64,000 nt of DNA from Parus major (taxonomy: Eukaryota; Chordata; Aves; Passeriformes; Paridae), in NCBI RefSeq assembly GCF_001522545.3, contig NC_031799.1, positions 39,306,921 through 39,370,920 on the forward strand, in the 5' to 3' direction. The translations under genes and the position numbers were made by a program. Under the pieces are notes generated by a model that did no database searches, was not told the origin of the DNA, and saw only the letters and a list, made by a program, of their open reading frames with translations. How positions within the stretch are numbered: the first letter of the stretch is position 1; each line of letters begins with the position of its first letter. Below are positions 12,701 through 27,800 of this stretch, piece after piece.

Positions 12701-15700
12701 ACAGTTGGTAGAATTAATTCTTAGAAAGAACAAGTGAAATTTTTCATATCTAGGAATATTATAAAACATAGAATGTTTATTTCATCATAGCGAGCATCCC
12801 TAGTTGTTTGCACTTTCAAGATTTTTGTTTTATGAAATACATAAACTGTGATATGAAATATGCTTGTTTTAGTGACAATATTCACCATTACTTTTATCCC
12901 TATAAAGATACTGCTGTAATGATTGGAGGTTTTTTTGAATGATCTACAAGGAATAGTGAGACATGCTACTGTGTAAGATCTGATCCTTATTCGGTCTTCA
13001 AAGGACCAGCTTAAGCAGCCTACTCAGAACAAACATCCCCAAAGGGATGAGTTTTGTTGAGTCATGAGCAGAATACGTTATTTTTGCTCTGGTGTACTGG
13101 TAGAGGCAATGAACACCTGACTTTTTTTATTTCATGCCACTGTGCTTACAGATCTCTGCCACATTCATGCCCAATATTCTTTTTCCAGGCCAAAGAAACC
13201 CAGTCTATTCAGCCACTTCTTCCATGCCTGCTGTCTGCTTTTTAACCTTTTGAAACATAATTTTCTGAATCTTTTGCAGTTCTACTATATTATTTTGCAA
13301 TAAATGATCATATCTGCACTGAAAATATGAACAACACATACACATTCATAGTGGAATAACAAGGTTTTTTGTCTCATTCCCTACAAATTTTTTAATAATT
13401 CTAACACTCTATTTTCATCTTTGTTCTAGAAGACTAAGATGATAATTATAAATGTTTTAGAATTTTCAGGTGTCATCCTGGAAGCAGCATCCCACAGTCA
13501 CTCATCTAACATGAAAGGACCATGTGGTTTTTTTGGGGGGGCTGTAATTTGGGGGATTTTTTTGCCATGTACTTTTTGCTAGCAATGAATCCAGAATATT
13601 TGTATTTCTACAGTATTTTGTATGTAAATATTAGAAACCCTTATAAATGCTCCAGGCCAAAAGCCAAGTCATAACTTCATCTGTGACTTTTTTTTTCTTT
13701 ATTTTCCTCTTTAAATAATTAAAAAGGAAAAAAAAAAAAAAAAAAAAAGAAGAATGCAGGAAGACATTTCAGACCATACCAGAAAAAATTTTGAATGGCA
13801 AGGTCATATACAAGACTATGGAATAGACTAATATGTTAACTACTTCGTATGTTTTCTGTTATGTACTTGTACCTCTAGTAAAGAGATGCCTTCAGTTAAG
13901 TATTAATTTGGTATGTTCACTTCAAAGAAAATATTAATTTTCACTTGCATACAAAGCTATACTGTTGTTTGGTCTAATTAAAAAATAAACCAAACAAAAC
14001 TTACATGATTTTCAGGAACACACTTTCAAAATTACATGCACAATTTCAAACACAGTATTTTGAGCTGACATTTGTATATCTGTGTGAGAAAGACAAGTAA
14101 TAGTGAACATTTAAGAAAATCTGTATAGTTTCATAATTTTCACTGAAGGAATATTTTCAAATATGTACATATTTTATGGAAGAATGCTATCTTTATTAAT
14201 TTTCATGACATGTGAATATGAACCTGTGATAATTCAGCATTGGGTATGTAGATGAGGATAAGAATTTTATGAAAGCTCAACAGTTTATAAATGTTACAAT
14301 CATCCAGCTGTACTAAAACTAAATGAAACATTAACAGTATTTCCTTTGCTTGCATATCATGTGAATGGTTTTCCCTTTTGCAAAACAGAAGCATAAAAAC
14401 ATACAAAATAAAAAGTGGAAAAGGTGAATTGCTAATGTAAATTCAAGGAACACTTCAACAGAGTAACATTTCATTTCAGCATAGAGTAATTTGGATTGGA
14501 AAGGTAATTTATTCCAAATTATTGCTTACATGATGGTCAGCTGTTAGGTCAGACATAGTTACTCAGGGCTTTCCCTTTATTTATATTTTGCAGTGCATGC
14601 TTATGTCTGTCACATGAACTGTCACCAGCTTCTAGGAAAACTCTCTTTTCTCCCCTTTTCTCATTTTTACAACAGGTTAGAAAATAAATGAGACAAGTAG
14701 AGTGCATAATTAGGCACTCATTCTGAATAGATAATATTATTAAGGGTTTGATTCTTCCAAGATGCAAAGTATATCATATCTTGATGAAGTAACTGATATG
14801 AGACACTACCTCTAGTGATAGTTCTCCAGACTATCTACCCAAAGTAGATCAGAGGTTAATAGAGCAATTTCACTTCATATTGCAGAAAACGTGCTGGAAG
14901 AGAGATAAAATATCATAGATATAACATGATCTGAATAATTATATGCAGGTGGTGGGGAGTTTTTTGACCTTTTTTTATTTCCAAAAAATATGGCATGATG
15001 CTGGCTGTTATAAACTAAACAGCTTGGGCAGTATCCTGAGGATCCCATTTTATTTGCCAGACTCCTGGAAGTAAAAATGGGTTATTAATCCAGTTTTACT
15101 TGGATTTTATTATATTCAATTCCCAAATGCTATTTATAAACAGGGAAGAAAAAATTAGAGAATTTGATGCTATTTACTTATTATGAATTTACACATAGAT
15201 AGTATAGAACAACAAGAAATGGTATTATCTTTCTAATTTTAAGATTTAAAATATATATGATAATTTAAAATGCATAAAATATATTAACTATTCACCAATT
15301 TTTCCCGATATGTATGTTTATTTTATCACCTCAACTTCCACAATACAGGTGCTAGGTTTTGACATTGTGCCTCTGCAGTTTCAGAAAATGTAAATGACTG
15401 AACTACTGTATATAATTTACAACACAGTAAGTACCTTGTAAGCCTCTAAAAGCTTCGCTGCATCTGAAGTCTTTGCACCTCAGGAGAATGGAGACACATT
15501 TCCCCTAAATGCCCTAAACAGTATGAAAAAAATATCAGCAGAACTACTGATAATGAAAGAAGATCTGTTTGTTTTCAATACTTATTCAATACTATATCCA
15601 AAAGTTAATGCCTTGCATATAAACTGACAGAACTTTGCTTCTTAGCCTGTACTGCCTGAATTGCCTAAGACCAAATAAAATCATAGAAGAATACAATAAA

Positions 15701-16193
15701 ATTCAATTCAATTCTTCAATTATATCCATTTTTACTGGTTTCATCTTCCTGGTGCCCTCCTTGATATCAAATCAACAAGGAGAAGCTGAAAATTATCATC
15801 TCATTGAGGGAAGAAAAGTTATTGAGGGCAATGCGGATCTTTTTCCTCACTAGGGAGTCAAGTTTTCTCACATCAACACTGAAACAAGAATCATTATCCT
15901 CTTTTGCAATTTTGCGAATTTGTATTGGCTGATTTAAAGAAACACTGCAAAAACTATGTAACGTCCAACACAATTTTACATTTTGCTTAGCAGTTTGGGT
16001 TTACCCTTCAGAACTAAAAGGTCACAAATCATGTCAGGTGACATTTTTAATAATGCAAATTAACTGGGGACTCAATCAAGATGAAAAAAAAGTACGGAAA
16101 CTTTACATCGAGATCCTGATAAGGGTTTCCAAGATCTTATCTTCACCATTTTTTATTGTTCCCATAATATAAGTCTATGTAAGGCTAGAATCT
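3777..16193. other. Long intron stretch, no gene seen
   Basis: AT-rich DNA with A-rich patches at about 4760-4800, 8198-8227 (A and AAAC units) and 13727-13748 (A-run). Short open frames exist on both strands, for example 9817-10086 and 7009-7350, but none has a recognisable domain, a Kozak-and-splice context or a poly(A) signal arrangement that would support a gene. The segments 9800-10400 and 12950-13260 are slightly less AT-rich but are not recognisable. Confidence 0.6.
13727..13748 (+). repeat. Poly(A) run of about 20 bases
   Basis: An almost pure A tract followed by GAAGAATG. It could be the tail of an old retroposed sequence, but nothing upstream is recognisable as a LINE, SINE or retrocopy. 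Confidence 0.6.
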
Positions 16194-16635
16194 CCTGTGT
16201 CCAGAGGAGGACCATGAAGATATCTGAGGGCTGGAGCACCTGTCTTATGAAAACAGGCTGAGAGAGCTGAGCTGTTCAGCCTGAAGAAGGCTTCAGGGAG
16301 ACCTTAGAGCACCCTTCCAGTAATAGGGGACCTACAAGAAAGATGGAGACAGAATATTTACAGGGGCATGAAGTGACAGGGAAAAGAGAATGCCTGTAAA
16401 CTGAAAGAGGATAGATTAAGATTAGCTATTAATTAGGAATTAATTTTTTACTGTGAGGGTGGTGAGGCACTGAAACAGTTTGCTCAAGAAGCTGTGGATG
16501 CACCATCCCTGGAAGTGTTCAAGGCCAGTTTGGATAGGCCTGGTCTAGTGGAACGTGAGCATGCCCATGGCAGGAGTGTTGGAACTGGATGATTTTTATA
16601 GTTACTTCCAACAGAAACCATTCTATAGTTCTGTA
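16194..16635 (+). mobile_element. CR1 LINE, 3' end
   Basis: The segment follows the usual CR1 3' region in order: GAGGAGGACCATGAAGAT, GGGCTGGAGCACCTGTC, GCTGAGAGAGCTGAGCTGTT, AAAGATGGAGACAG, GTGAGGGTGGTGAGGCACTG, CCATCCCTGGAAGTGTTCAA, and a tail of TTCCAACAGAAACCATTCTA. This covers the last part of ORF2 and the 3' UTR, truncated at the 5' end as most CR1 copies are. Many substitutions show it is old. It is antisense to the CNTNAP gene. Confidence 0.93.
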
Positions 16636-19600
16636 TGGATATGAATAATATATTTTATAATAAACTGACATACAGAGTTATACACTCTTTAAACTATTGT
16701 ATTATATGCAGAAAAATTTATATGAATGTATAAAATATCTACAATGCCATATTGACAGTAGTACTGGAAACAATGATTGCTTTTAACAGTCTTCATCACC
16801 TCATTCACAAGGTTCACCTGATAATTTAAGGTTAGTACTTTTCAAGTCCTTGTTAAAAAACCCTTAAAATCATGGGTTTCTCACCTACAGTCACAATGAA
16901 AAGTAAAATGCAACAAAATTATTTCAAGCTTTCTTTTAACTAATTTTTGTCAAGAATGTTGATGAAGTATAATTCTAATTTTTTTTTGTCAGAATCTCTG
17001 AATATTCTTTTAGTCATGATAATGAATTAAGAAATGGTCATAGTATTAAATTAAATTTCTCAAGCACATCCTGTGACTCCTGGGGATGGTGTTGGGTAGG
17101 GCCAGGAACTGGACTTAAAGATACTTATGGGTCCCTTCCAACTCAGATTATTCTGTGATTCTGTGAAATTTGCTTAATGGCATTTATTTTATGAATGTCT
17201 GATTTATAAATAAGAGAAAATATACCTTTTGCCAGTTTGTAGACATTGAGAAGGACACATAAAAGTATACTTGCACTACAAAATAAGCAGTAAAGCTGCA
17301 TTGCCATCAAACTGGGTTTTGGTCGTTGTTCATTGTTGCTTTGGTTGGTTGGCTTTGTGATCTTTTTGGGTTTGGGTTTGCTTGTTTGTTCATTTCTAAC
17401 GTTGCCTTGATTCATGTAACTCAAGCAGGTTCTTATGAAATATCAAATTTCATCATGCTAAAAAATATACTAAGAGGCAAATTTCTAAAATTTTATTACC
17501 ATAAACTTGACACATGGTTAATTTACTTATTGCATAGCTTCGTGTTAAATTTTCATTTCTCTACCTGAGGGAGAAATCCATCAGAGGAGAATTAAGAGAA
17601 TAAATACTGTGGTTTTTTTTACCAGGTGCTACTGCAAATAAAAGGAAGGTCTCCAGGAGTAAATGCAGATACAATAAAATCTGAGCAACATGAAACGTTA
17701 AGCCTACAGAGTTTCTCTGGGAAATTTTTTGAAGAGGCGTTATGTCAAAATTATTTGACATGATGAAATACAAACAGACTGTATAGGCAATCTGAAAAGT
17801 ATTAATCTATCGGCTGTATTGCTGGATTTTCCAGTATGCATGATACTTTTGGTGGAGATGCAGAAGGAAGATAGTTATGGAGAAGATAAAGAAAAGAAGA
17901 GAAAGATAGCTGATTGGAAAAAATGATATAACAGGAATGAAAGAAGTAGGAAAGTGTAAGAGGATATTTGAAATCTAAGAAGTAAAGATAAATGATGACA
18001 ATTTGCAATTAGTATCTTTAATAATTTATTCAAATCAGTCTTTACAAACACAATAGTATATATGAACATATTTCTTTTATTTAAGACACAACTGAGATAG
18101 TGCTAACAGCTCCATTTCTATCATTTATTTATTTCATTATTGAGCTAAGTATTTTCAACATCAGATATATTTCTAGTGTATCTCAGAATTGTGGTGGTCA
18201 ACAACCTTCACCATGGAAAGATGATTAAATGTAGTTTAAAAAACTAGTTTTTCTGAAGGGCTGGAATATATGGAGAAGGAAAGAATATATGGAGAAAAGC
18301 AACAGTGCAAGCTGTTGTAATGAATTTCAGGCAGAAAATAACGTCTGTAATGAAATTCAGACAGGATAGTAGATTAAAAAAAATCAAGGGATACAACTCT
18401 AATAAAAACCATAATTGGTTTAAAAATAAATCATCATTTATGTTTTCCTAAATGAGAATTTCAGGAATCTACTGAAAAAAACAATTTATCATTGACAAGT
18501 AATGGAATATAAATATTTTACATTAGTGTGGTTTTAAAATGTTTAAGCTGATGAGGATTTTTTTAATGCAAAAACTGTTAAGTTTGTTGGTAGTGCTGGT
18601 GGAGGGGTTTTTCTTGTAGTTATGTGAGCCCATGTGTTTACATTGCTGTGGCACAAAGTGATCAATAAACAGCCAAAATAGTAGTGTACCTACTCTAGCT
18701 AGATTTTCTGATGATTTTGTCATTTGAACTTTTCATGAGAACTATATTCCATAAAGATAAAGTGGGTTAAAGTAACCTAAATTGTAAGTATGAGGAAAAC
18801 TGAACATATGAAGCCTTTAACCTTCACACTATCTAGGACAAGTGCCTTCTTTGTATGAGTATAAAATATGCTGTAGGATGAGCAGACATCATACCATTGT
18901 TTCATATTATTGTTGAATGTTATTTTTGAGGTTTGGGTAGAAAGAAAGATTCTCAGCAATCCTATCAAAAAGGACAGAATTCTGATTTAATTCCTCTTAT
19001 GATGTCATCTTAATTCCTCTTATGGTGTCTCATGATCTCTTGCCATCACCAAGATCAGAAAGATTAATCACCTCTCTCAAGAGTAGTGAACTTAGCAGTT
19101 CAAGTAAAATACAGACCTACATTCTATAAAAAATTGAATTAAAGAAACCTCTCCAATTGCCTATTTGATTAAAAGAGGTAATTCTCTGTACTTCATCTAA
19201 GATATATTCACAATATGCCACAACGATTTGTTTACTTTCATGAGTAATACTGGTTCTATGGAACTGTAAAGCTGACTTCTCAATTACTTGAAGGTAGAAT
19301 ATTAAGAAAATCCAAGCCTGTAGATATCAATGGCACTTTATCAATTACTATTCTGTTCTTGCAACTCCACATATTTCATAGACATTTACATTGGAAAGCA
19401 AAAATTACAAAAATTAGACTTAAAAGGAAATGTTGGATGACGTTTTCCCTTAAAGACATTTATATAGATTGGAAATTTGATTTCAATACTGTTGAATCAG
19501 AGACAATCCTTTTCACCTGGATGTAAACTGCCTCAGAAGAATCAGTTCTCTCAGAATTGCTTTGTTATTGCAAAAGAAATTAAACTGAAGTCTTACAAAT

Positions 19601-21765
19601 GCCTTAGATTTTTACGTTCGCAATGACACACAAAAAGTAATATTTTTCCAGCGTAAAAGGAAGCTTCTATTAATGGATATGACATAAGGCTTTACAAGTG
19701 TGTGACATCTGTTCTGATGCTGAATGCTACAAACCCTGAAACAGCAGCTCTGAAAAGTACACTTTTAGGCAGCAAAGATACTTTTTTCTTTTCCTAACAG
19801 AAATAAACATGTTTATCTGAAAATCTTTCTCCAATCTCACACTCAGAGTAAGAGAGTTGTCTGGCACAGAAAACTTTAGATTAAATACCTCAAGGTTTGC
19901 AGCTATAACCTTAACATAGACATGAGCTTTCTAATGGAATATTGTTTATATATTTATATATAATTTATATGTTTATATATAATTATAATTATATTTGTTT
20001 AATATTGTGGAAAGTCTTGTACTGCAAGCATTATCTTTTTTTTAACAAAATAACCTTAAAGTACAAATCGTTTTCCCTAGGACACACACTATAGTATAGT
20101 ATATATAGTACAATAAACAAGAGGTATCAGAGGTTTCCCTACAGAATTCTAGGGACAAAGAGATCCTATGATATAAAGCACAAACAAAGTCAAAGGCAGG
20201 CCACAAAGAGAAAACACAATATAAAATACAGTGCAGAGCAGTTTCCGTTTTGACTGCAGTTGAAGAATAGCTGTTGGTACACAGTATATCATTTTTATCG
20301 TAGAACTCTCTCAGCTTCTAGCACATCTCTAAGGAATGTCTTGAACCACTACTCAAGTAGATCAACAAAAATGAACTATAACTTGATAAAAGTGGCTTTC
20401 AAAGATTTAAAATTATTTCCATACCATTTAAGTCACTGTCATCATTGTAATTGTAACTGTCAAGAGCCCAATTAATTCATATACTGAAGTCATCGCTCTC
20501 TGGTGACCTGAACAAGATAGAGACATTGCACCTATGTACGAACTGAGACACTGAAGTGAGCAAGAAATGAGAAAAACAGCTTTTCATTTCTAGGTGACTG
20601 TTTAAATTCATTCCAACTCAGCAGTAATTGGATAATACAAAGATTGCACGTTCATTTGTGGAAGATTTAATTGATCTTAATCCAGTTTCTAATGGAAAGG
20701 TTCAGTATTCTGTCTTTCTGTAAACCACAAACCTGGAATTAGTTTTTGTGTTTTGACCCTTACCAGCTTCCATCTAAGACCGGAAATTGTAATAGCGTCC
20801 TTTGGTGGAAGCGACACTTTTAGGTTAGGAATGAGGAGCTCTGCTAGAGTAAACATAGTTTCTCAATCTGTGGTGGTTAGTTTTAATAAAGTCATTTAAA
20901 CTAACTAAGTTAAGTAAAGTAACTTAAAACTAACTCTGCATGAATACAAATATATGCTCTTACACTACTTACAGGATATTGGTAATAGCACTGCTAAAGT
21001 TATTAATTTGCAAAGAAATTGGTGAACTTAAAAATCCAGTGTAGAGCACACATCTGATGTAGATTTTTATTTCTGTTTTCATCCAAGCAGTGTACAATAT
21101 AGTAATTAATGTAGTAGTTCTTTTTTTCCAGATCGGTTTTCTTTGCTTTATGTAAATATGGAATATACAGGTAAAAAACGGAAACAAAAACAAAACAAAA
21201 ACAAAACAATCAAACATACTGGTAGCTTTTTCTTTTTCTTTTTTTTTAAATACATTAATGGTATATTGTTTTTTTCCTTCTAGGTTATTGAAGTTCAGTT
21301 GACTTGAATATACAAATAAAAGTATCTCGCTTTGGATACTTCTCTTCCATTTAAAAAATGAATGTAAGACAAACTGTAGAAAACCTCAAATAAAATTTTA
21401 AAAAAAACCTGTCCTTTTTTATTTTAATCTAAAAAACTTCAAGATAAATTCATCAGCTCAGATGAGAACTTTACTATTTTTCCATTCAACACAAGCAGAT
21501 TTTTTTGGCTAAGAAGTGTGTTGTGATTTACTACTGAACTGAAAAACACTCCCTACTCTATACATCATAATGACTATCTTGGGAATACTGTCACAGCTTC
21601 TTCACCACCCCTTACTGTTCCTTACAGAAGTTGTATCCTAAAAACTCCCTCTATTGCATCCTTAGACTCCTTTTTTTCTCATTCTCTTTTAGAATGTTTT
21701 TATATTTCATTCTTATTGTCAGAATGCAGCAGTTAATTATTATTAAGCATATTACCTATTTTAGC

Positions 21766-21770
<5 letters not shown>
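16636..21770. other. Intron stretch, no gene seen apart from the CR1 tail
   Basis: AT-rich DNA with TA-rich patches around 19940-19995 and 20085-20112. Open frames such as 17143-17424 and 20969-21217 have no recognisable content. Confidence 0.6.
17083..17166 (+). mobile_element. CR1 LINE tail fragment
   Basis: It contains GGTGTTGGGTAGGGCCAGGA, ACTGGACTTAAAGAT and GGGTCCCTTCCAACTCAG, and ends in the CR1 terminal octamer repeat TTCTGTGATTCTGTGA. Only about 84 bp of the 3' end is present. The tail is well preserved, so this copy is probably younger than the one at 16.2 kb. Confidence 0.9.
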
Positions 21771-21799
<29 letters not shown>

Positions 21800-21868
21800 A
21801 AGAAGAAGAAGAAGAAGAAGAAGAAGAAGAAGAAGAAGAAGAAAAAGAAGAAGAAGAAGAAGAAGAAG
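21771..21868 (+). repeat. (AAG/GAA)n trinucleotide microsatellite, about 98 bp
   Basis: About 32 AAG units with one interruption (GAAAAAG near 21841-21847). In the CNTNAP pre-mRNA, which runs on the other strand, the tract is UUC. Long GAA/TTC tracts can form triplex DNA and change length easily. Confidence 0.97.
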
Positions 21869-24800
21869 GTATTTTTAACTAATATCAAGAATATCTTCAA
21901 TATGATCCTGGAAGACTTTGGATATAAAGTGGCCACCTCAAGTTTTTCTCATTATCAGAGTCTCTGAGCTAATCATCTTTATCATCCTACAGATACTAAA
22001 TTTTTTTATTCTGCTCTTAGATTTTTCTTTTCCTCATGCGTTTTAGGCTTTGGTAAAATTGATCTTGGTTTAGAAGACAGTAGGAGTAGAAATATATTAC
22101 ACCCCACAGTATCAGTAACCCAGTACTGTTATAAAAAGTAATAAATACAGCTTAAACGCTAACCTGATCAAAAGAAATTTAAGTAGCTCATAAAGATCTT
22201 GAACAGTAGAATGCTGTTTATAGCAAAACTTTCCATATGCCCTTCTCATATATAATACCTTTGTCTTTTCATTAATGTCTTCTGAGAATTAAAATGGTTT
22301 ACTAAAAAGAGTTTTACTGCAGTTCCTTTTTAAATAGCACTCTATAGGACGGTATATTTATGCACTAATTTGGGCCTCCTGAAAATTTATTATCAGGAAT
22401 TAAGTCAAATAATTTACATCACCTTCCAGGAGCATAACAGTAATATAAAGGTAATTTCTCCCCTCCCCCTCCTGAATTCTGCATTACGAGGCCCTAAATC
22501 TGCTAAGACAGCAGTAGACTGATTTGTGGAAAGTGTTCAGAAGAGGATTATGTCTTCAAATACATGAATGTAACTAGGACGGAAATATTTTCTAATGGGA
22601 GACTTCTATTTTTCTCTCTTTCTTAATGGGATATTTTTATTTCACTGTGAAATCTAATACTGGTGCACAATACACAAATATTTGCTTTTAAGGGAATCAC
22701 ATAACATTATACACACAATTTATTAATGTTCATTAATTGAGTCTGTTTTAAAAAGTGAAGTCAAGACGTGGCCCTAAAAGTTGTGCACATTTATATCAGA
22801 ATTAGAAGTTATGTTGGGGCTGATCAGGGCTGACCATGATTATATTAAACTGTAATAAACTTAGATGACATTGAAACCAATACCCACAATAAATCTCTAA
22901 TTTCAACAGACCAGCCTCACTGCTCACTGTTTTTTGCTTTGAACTATTGTCAGTGAAATCAAAAATGGATGCAAGTAATTCAGAAGGCTACTAATTTGTT
23001 CCCAGAAAGCTGGCAAATTCTGTGCATGAATTTGCAGAAATACACTGTATCAGACAGTCAAGCAGCTCAGCTCATTGGAGTGGCAGGCAAAACAGAACTA
23101 GGTGAGGGTTGCTCCAGTCCTACTTGTCTTGCTCCAGCATTGCCCAACATTTGCATTTTTAGCATAAGAATAGCAAAACAATGTAAAAAAATTATTATCA
23201 AACCATGTCCATCAACAACAAAATGCTGAAATTGATACCTATGACAGGAATCAATTTTCTTCTTTTTTATTTTTTTTTTAATTTAGTAACTCAGTGAAAA
23301 TATCTGAAGTATCTAAAGATTCAAAAAATGCTTTGAATAATTGCTGATGGTAAAATGTATACTCATTGCAAGAATGGGAAAAAAATGCCATGAAATGCAA
23401 ATGTTTTCTAGGAATGGAATTTAAATACTGAAAAGCTGAAAATATTTCTATGAATGAAATATTGAAAACAATGAAAACTATTGTTTTAGTTTTTTTAAAC
23501 ACACAGATGGACATATGTTCTAAGGACCACATAATTTACTTTCTTATTTAGTAGTTACAAGATGTCTCTTCTGACAACCTGAAATGGTTAGATTTCTTTT
23601 TAGTGCAATGTTCCTTTGAGAAAAAATCAACTCCCTATAAGGTAACTAGTTCCTTGTAAATTCCTTCCAATTTCATCATGTGTAAAACATTAATAAAACT
23701 ATTTCTTTGTAACCCGGATTTTTCACTCAATATTTCACATACTGGAGTTTACTTAAAAAATATTAACAAAAAATAGTGACTGAGCCTTAGTATATATGAG
23801 ATTAATAGATTCAGTATATTTATCTAGACTGAAATGCATTCAAATGTCAGCGTTACTTTTATGGAGAAATCTTTCCATACAGAAGATATTTCATGCTCTT
23901 CACAGAAATTAACGATTTCCTTTCTTGGCAATATTTAATGCAACTAGAAATACAAATTAACAGTTTGGGAGTAAATCAAATATCCACTCTGCCTCAAAGA
24001 AGGACATAAATTTTAGACAAAATACTTTATTAGACAAAATACTTTTTTTTCTGGAACTTATATATGAACTTATTATATATTACTATATTATATATTTAAC
24101 ATATAAGTGCCATTGCATATACCTATGCAAATACTATCTGCATGCTAATCAAATTTTATCCTTTGTTCAATTGTTACCAAAATGTAATGTCTGCAATCCA
24201 TTATGTTCTTCCATATGAGATTTTGTATCTTAGACAACAGAGGACTAGCTGGTCAAATTTACTGAAGAAGATGGTAGAGAAATCTATAGAGTTTTCTATA
24301 ACTTGAGTAAGTGTGCTTGACCTGCATTTCCTAAGAAATGAAATTCATGATGAAATGATGATTTGAAGAAGATTTCATGAAGATGAAAATTTCATGCTAA
24401 AACAAATAGGTAGTTTTTCTTTTTTTTGTGTCTGTTCACCCTGGAAATCATATGAATAACAGATGGGTGAAAATGCCTTTAAGTTTCAATTCTTATTTTT
24501 ACTATGGATATACATAGCAAAAATTGTGGCTTTTTTTTTTTCCACTTTAAACCCTGATTGCACCTAATGAAATCCCACTACTGATTATTTACATTATACG
24601 TGAACTAATCCACTATACTAATTTTCATCTCCTTAAAATGACTTTGGTACCAACAGAATGACTACCACATTCCAATTTCAATGTGAGATATTGTAGCAGT
24701 AATGAAATAAATGTTTCACACCATGAAAACACATTGACAAAATCCTAATTTGTAATTGCATTGAATCTGGTGTTTAAATGACATACGCTGAGACACAGTA

Positions 24801-27800
24801 ATAAAAAAGTTTCAATTTAATTTTGACCATAAATCATTAGTGATGCTTCACGTTAAATTAAAGCCCAAATCAAGTTTTACAATAAGAAACAAATAAAACA
24901 TTTCAAAATACTTCAGAAACAAAACAAAATCCTGATAAGCCCTTTATAAAATATTAAAATAAGCCACTCTATTCTAGATACTTGAAGAAGTATACAGAAG
25001 GCTAATGAAGCAACTCATAGAAAATTAAATATATTATCCAGAGCTAAATTATATTATATAGAATTTATCAATAAACTCTGCAGTCTGAAGTAACATATGG
25101 CTACAAGAGCCCAATGATATCCAATGATATTGGATTTATTTAGACTATTTCATAATACTAAGTATGACCGCCACCCCTCTTATTCTATTTTCTCTATAGT
25201 TCAACCCACTGACTGAAAAAAAAGAAATTAAATATGAAAGTATCCCTTTTCAGAATAGGAAACAAAAAAAATTCTTGGGCTTGTTTTGTTTTGCTTTCTA
25301 TTTATTGTCTGCAATATTAGTGATCCTTTAATGCTCATTGCACACTTTAATGACTAGGTTGTATATCCAGTACAGAAGGAATAAACTGGAAATGTGATCT
25401 CTTACGACATTAAGAACAGAAAGATGTCCTACAGAGAAACTCAACCTCTATGAAAGTATGTAGAACATAATGTAAAATATAATGTAAGTCAGTTAAGAAC
25501 AGCTCTTGATTTGCTGTTTATTGTTCATTGATTGTTGCATTCCTTCAATAGCATGTTATGTCTCAGAAAAATCATACACTTCCATTCATTTTATGGAAAG
25601 TCTGAAACATGTCCAATTTTCACACTAAAACTGTAACATCCAGCCAAAACTACTTGTCCTTTTAGAATGACACAAAATAATTTTGAAATTAATACTTCTC
25701 ACACATGAGGTTCTTTCCCACATTTCTATTAGAAGCAGTTCTTAATCAGTCAGTAGCACGAAAGAAGAAATCCTTTCCATCTAATTGAATACACATGGCT
25801 AAATACAGCTTCATACACACTGGATTAAACTACTTCTATCTCAATGGCAGCAAGCCAATCCCTTTGAACAGCCAAAAAACCCATGAAAGTCTGGTTCTGA
25901 ATGGTACTTAAAATATACATTTCTGACTCTGGTAAAAAAAATAAAGAAAATTGAAGAAGAAAACTTTCACAGTGAAGTTTACCTGCAATATTTATATTAA
26001 ATCTTCTTAATAGATGTGACATAGCACCCCTCCTGAGGGGTATTTGCAGTGCCAACTACACCCATTTTCAGCTTGCCGTTTCTGCTTTTTCCTAAGGAAT
26101 TGCCCACTGAGTTCAAAACCACTATGGTATTTTCTAAGGCTAGGAATGTAACTCTGCAATTATTCACACAACATTCCTAAATATAAGTGGACAATCAACT
26201 ACAAAGATGAGTATTGAATATATTTATGTGAGATATTTATGTGATTGATGACAATCACAAAGTTGGATGATAACTCTAGGTGGTGTGTAACAACTTCTTT
26301 TTTGCACTTTTTTTTTCACCTCTCTAAAGTATTATTTTCTATGTAGAAGAAAATGAAACGGAAAAAGAAATTTATCTAGATTCAAAATTACCTTTATATT
26401 TAAAATCCAAAATATCTGGATACATTAATATTCACAGAAAGAAATGCATGAAGCCTCTATAGCAATGCTAACCTGATATGACTGTCAAAACATAGAAAAT
26501 TCAAAAATATGTAAATTAAGGAAGATTAACCAAATATTCTGATTCTTCCTGAGAATGTATAATACTCTAGTGCACTTTCTCATGTTCTTCTTGACTTCTG
26601 CAAGAATGAGAGCATGAGAGAGAGTAAAAGAAAGGGAGAGAGTCAGGCAGAGGGAGCGGGACAAGTAAGGAAGAGGCAGAGGTAATTAATTTACTGAAAA
26701 AGACAAGCCAAAGAAGTAGTTTAGAAAATGAATTTCACTTTAGAAATATGAACACTGTGTAGCCTTTTTATCAGCCCATGTGTTATGTTTTCAAGTATGT
26801 AAGATGATTTTAGTCTTCAGCATCCAGTTGACCCTACCAAGGATCCTCATATTTTTTAGCTACCCATCATGTGTGCATATATATAGCAAAGGCATCTTCC
26901 AATTACTGACTGAATTTTTGAGGAGAAAGAAAAAAGGCATAAGAACTGCATTTTTCATCCTACCAAGAGAACAAACTGCATCTGTAATGGGAAGAAATGC
27001 TGACATAACACGCAATGAAAGACAAAAACCCAAAGTGTAGCACTTAAAGTTCTGTTAAGATCCACATATCTTCCTGTTCATTTATATCCTGTGAACAAGT
27101 GTCATCCCTCAAGAATGTTGCATAAGACAAGTATTTAGGGCCTGTATGCAATTGGTACCAGTGCTCAAATGAGTTGAAGAAACTCCATGTCAAAATGAGG
27201 TGTTCTTGCTTTCAGGAATCACATTTACTGTTTAAGATACAGACTGTCAGAAGGATTTAGCAGGTAATATAAATTTGTCCAAAAAACACAAATAGAAAAA
27301 AAAGAGTAAAAAACAAATCAAGAACAAATATTTTGAACTATCTCTAAAAGAAGAGTTGAGCATGGTCTGCTGAAAACTATGAACACAAAAAAAGGTATTC
27401 TGAGCCATGTTCATATGCTGCAATTTCTCATTTTTACGTTCTGTATCTTTACACCAAATTAAACTCAAGTTTTACAAGGAAAATCCAGGAAACATTGTTT
27501 GATTATGATATCTAACACAGCCAATTTGCTTGTACAACAGTAAAAATCTTGTCTTACACCATCAAAACATCCTCTTTTTGAGGATCTTCTGAGACATTTT
27601 CGCAATATCTGAGAATGCTGGTTTTATATATAGTAAATGATTTTTTATATCTGATCAATGACATTTGCTGTCATTAAGAGAAAAACATTCCTTCTGCAAT
27701 TTTTTCTGCTACTAACCGTTCTGTGATTTTCATTTCCATGTTGTATTTTAAATGTAATGAATAATTTTCTCTAGTAATAATTTTTGTGTTTCAGTCATTA

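Noticed and set aside
21733..21936. Open frame with a long phenylalanine run
   Set aside because: It is only the translation of the GAA/TTC microsatellite.
26599..26684. Purine tract considered as a regulatory element
   Set aside because: Irregular low-complexity sequence with no identifiable binding-site arrangement.
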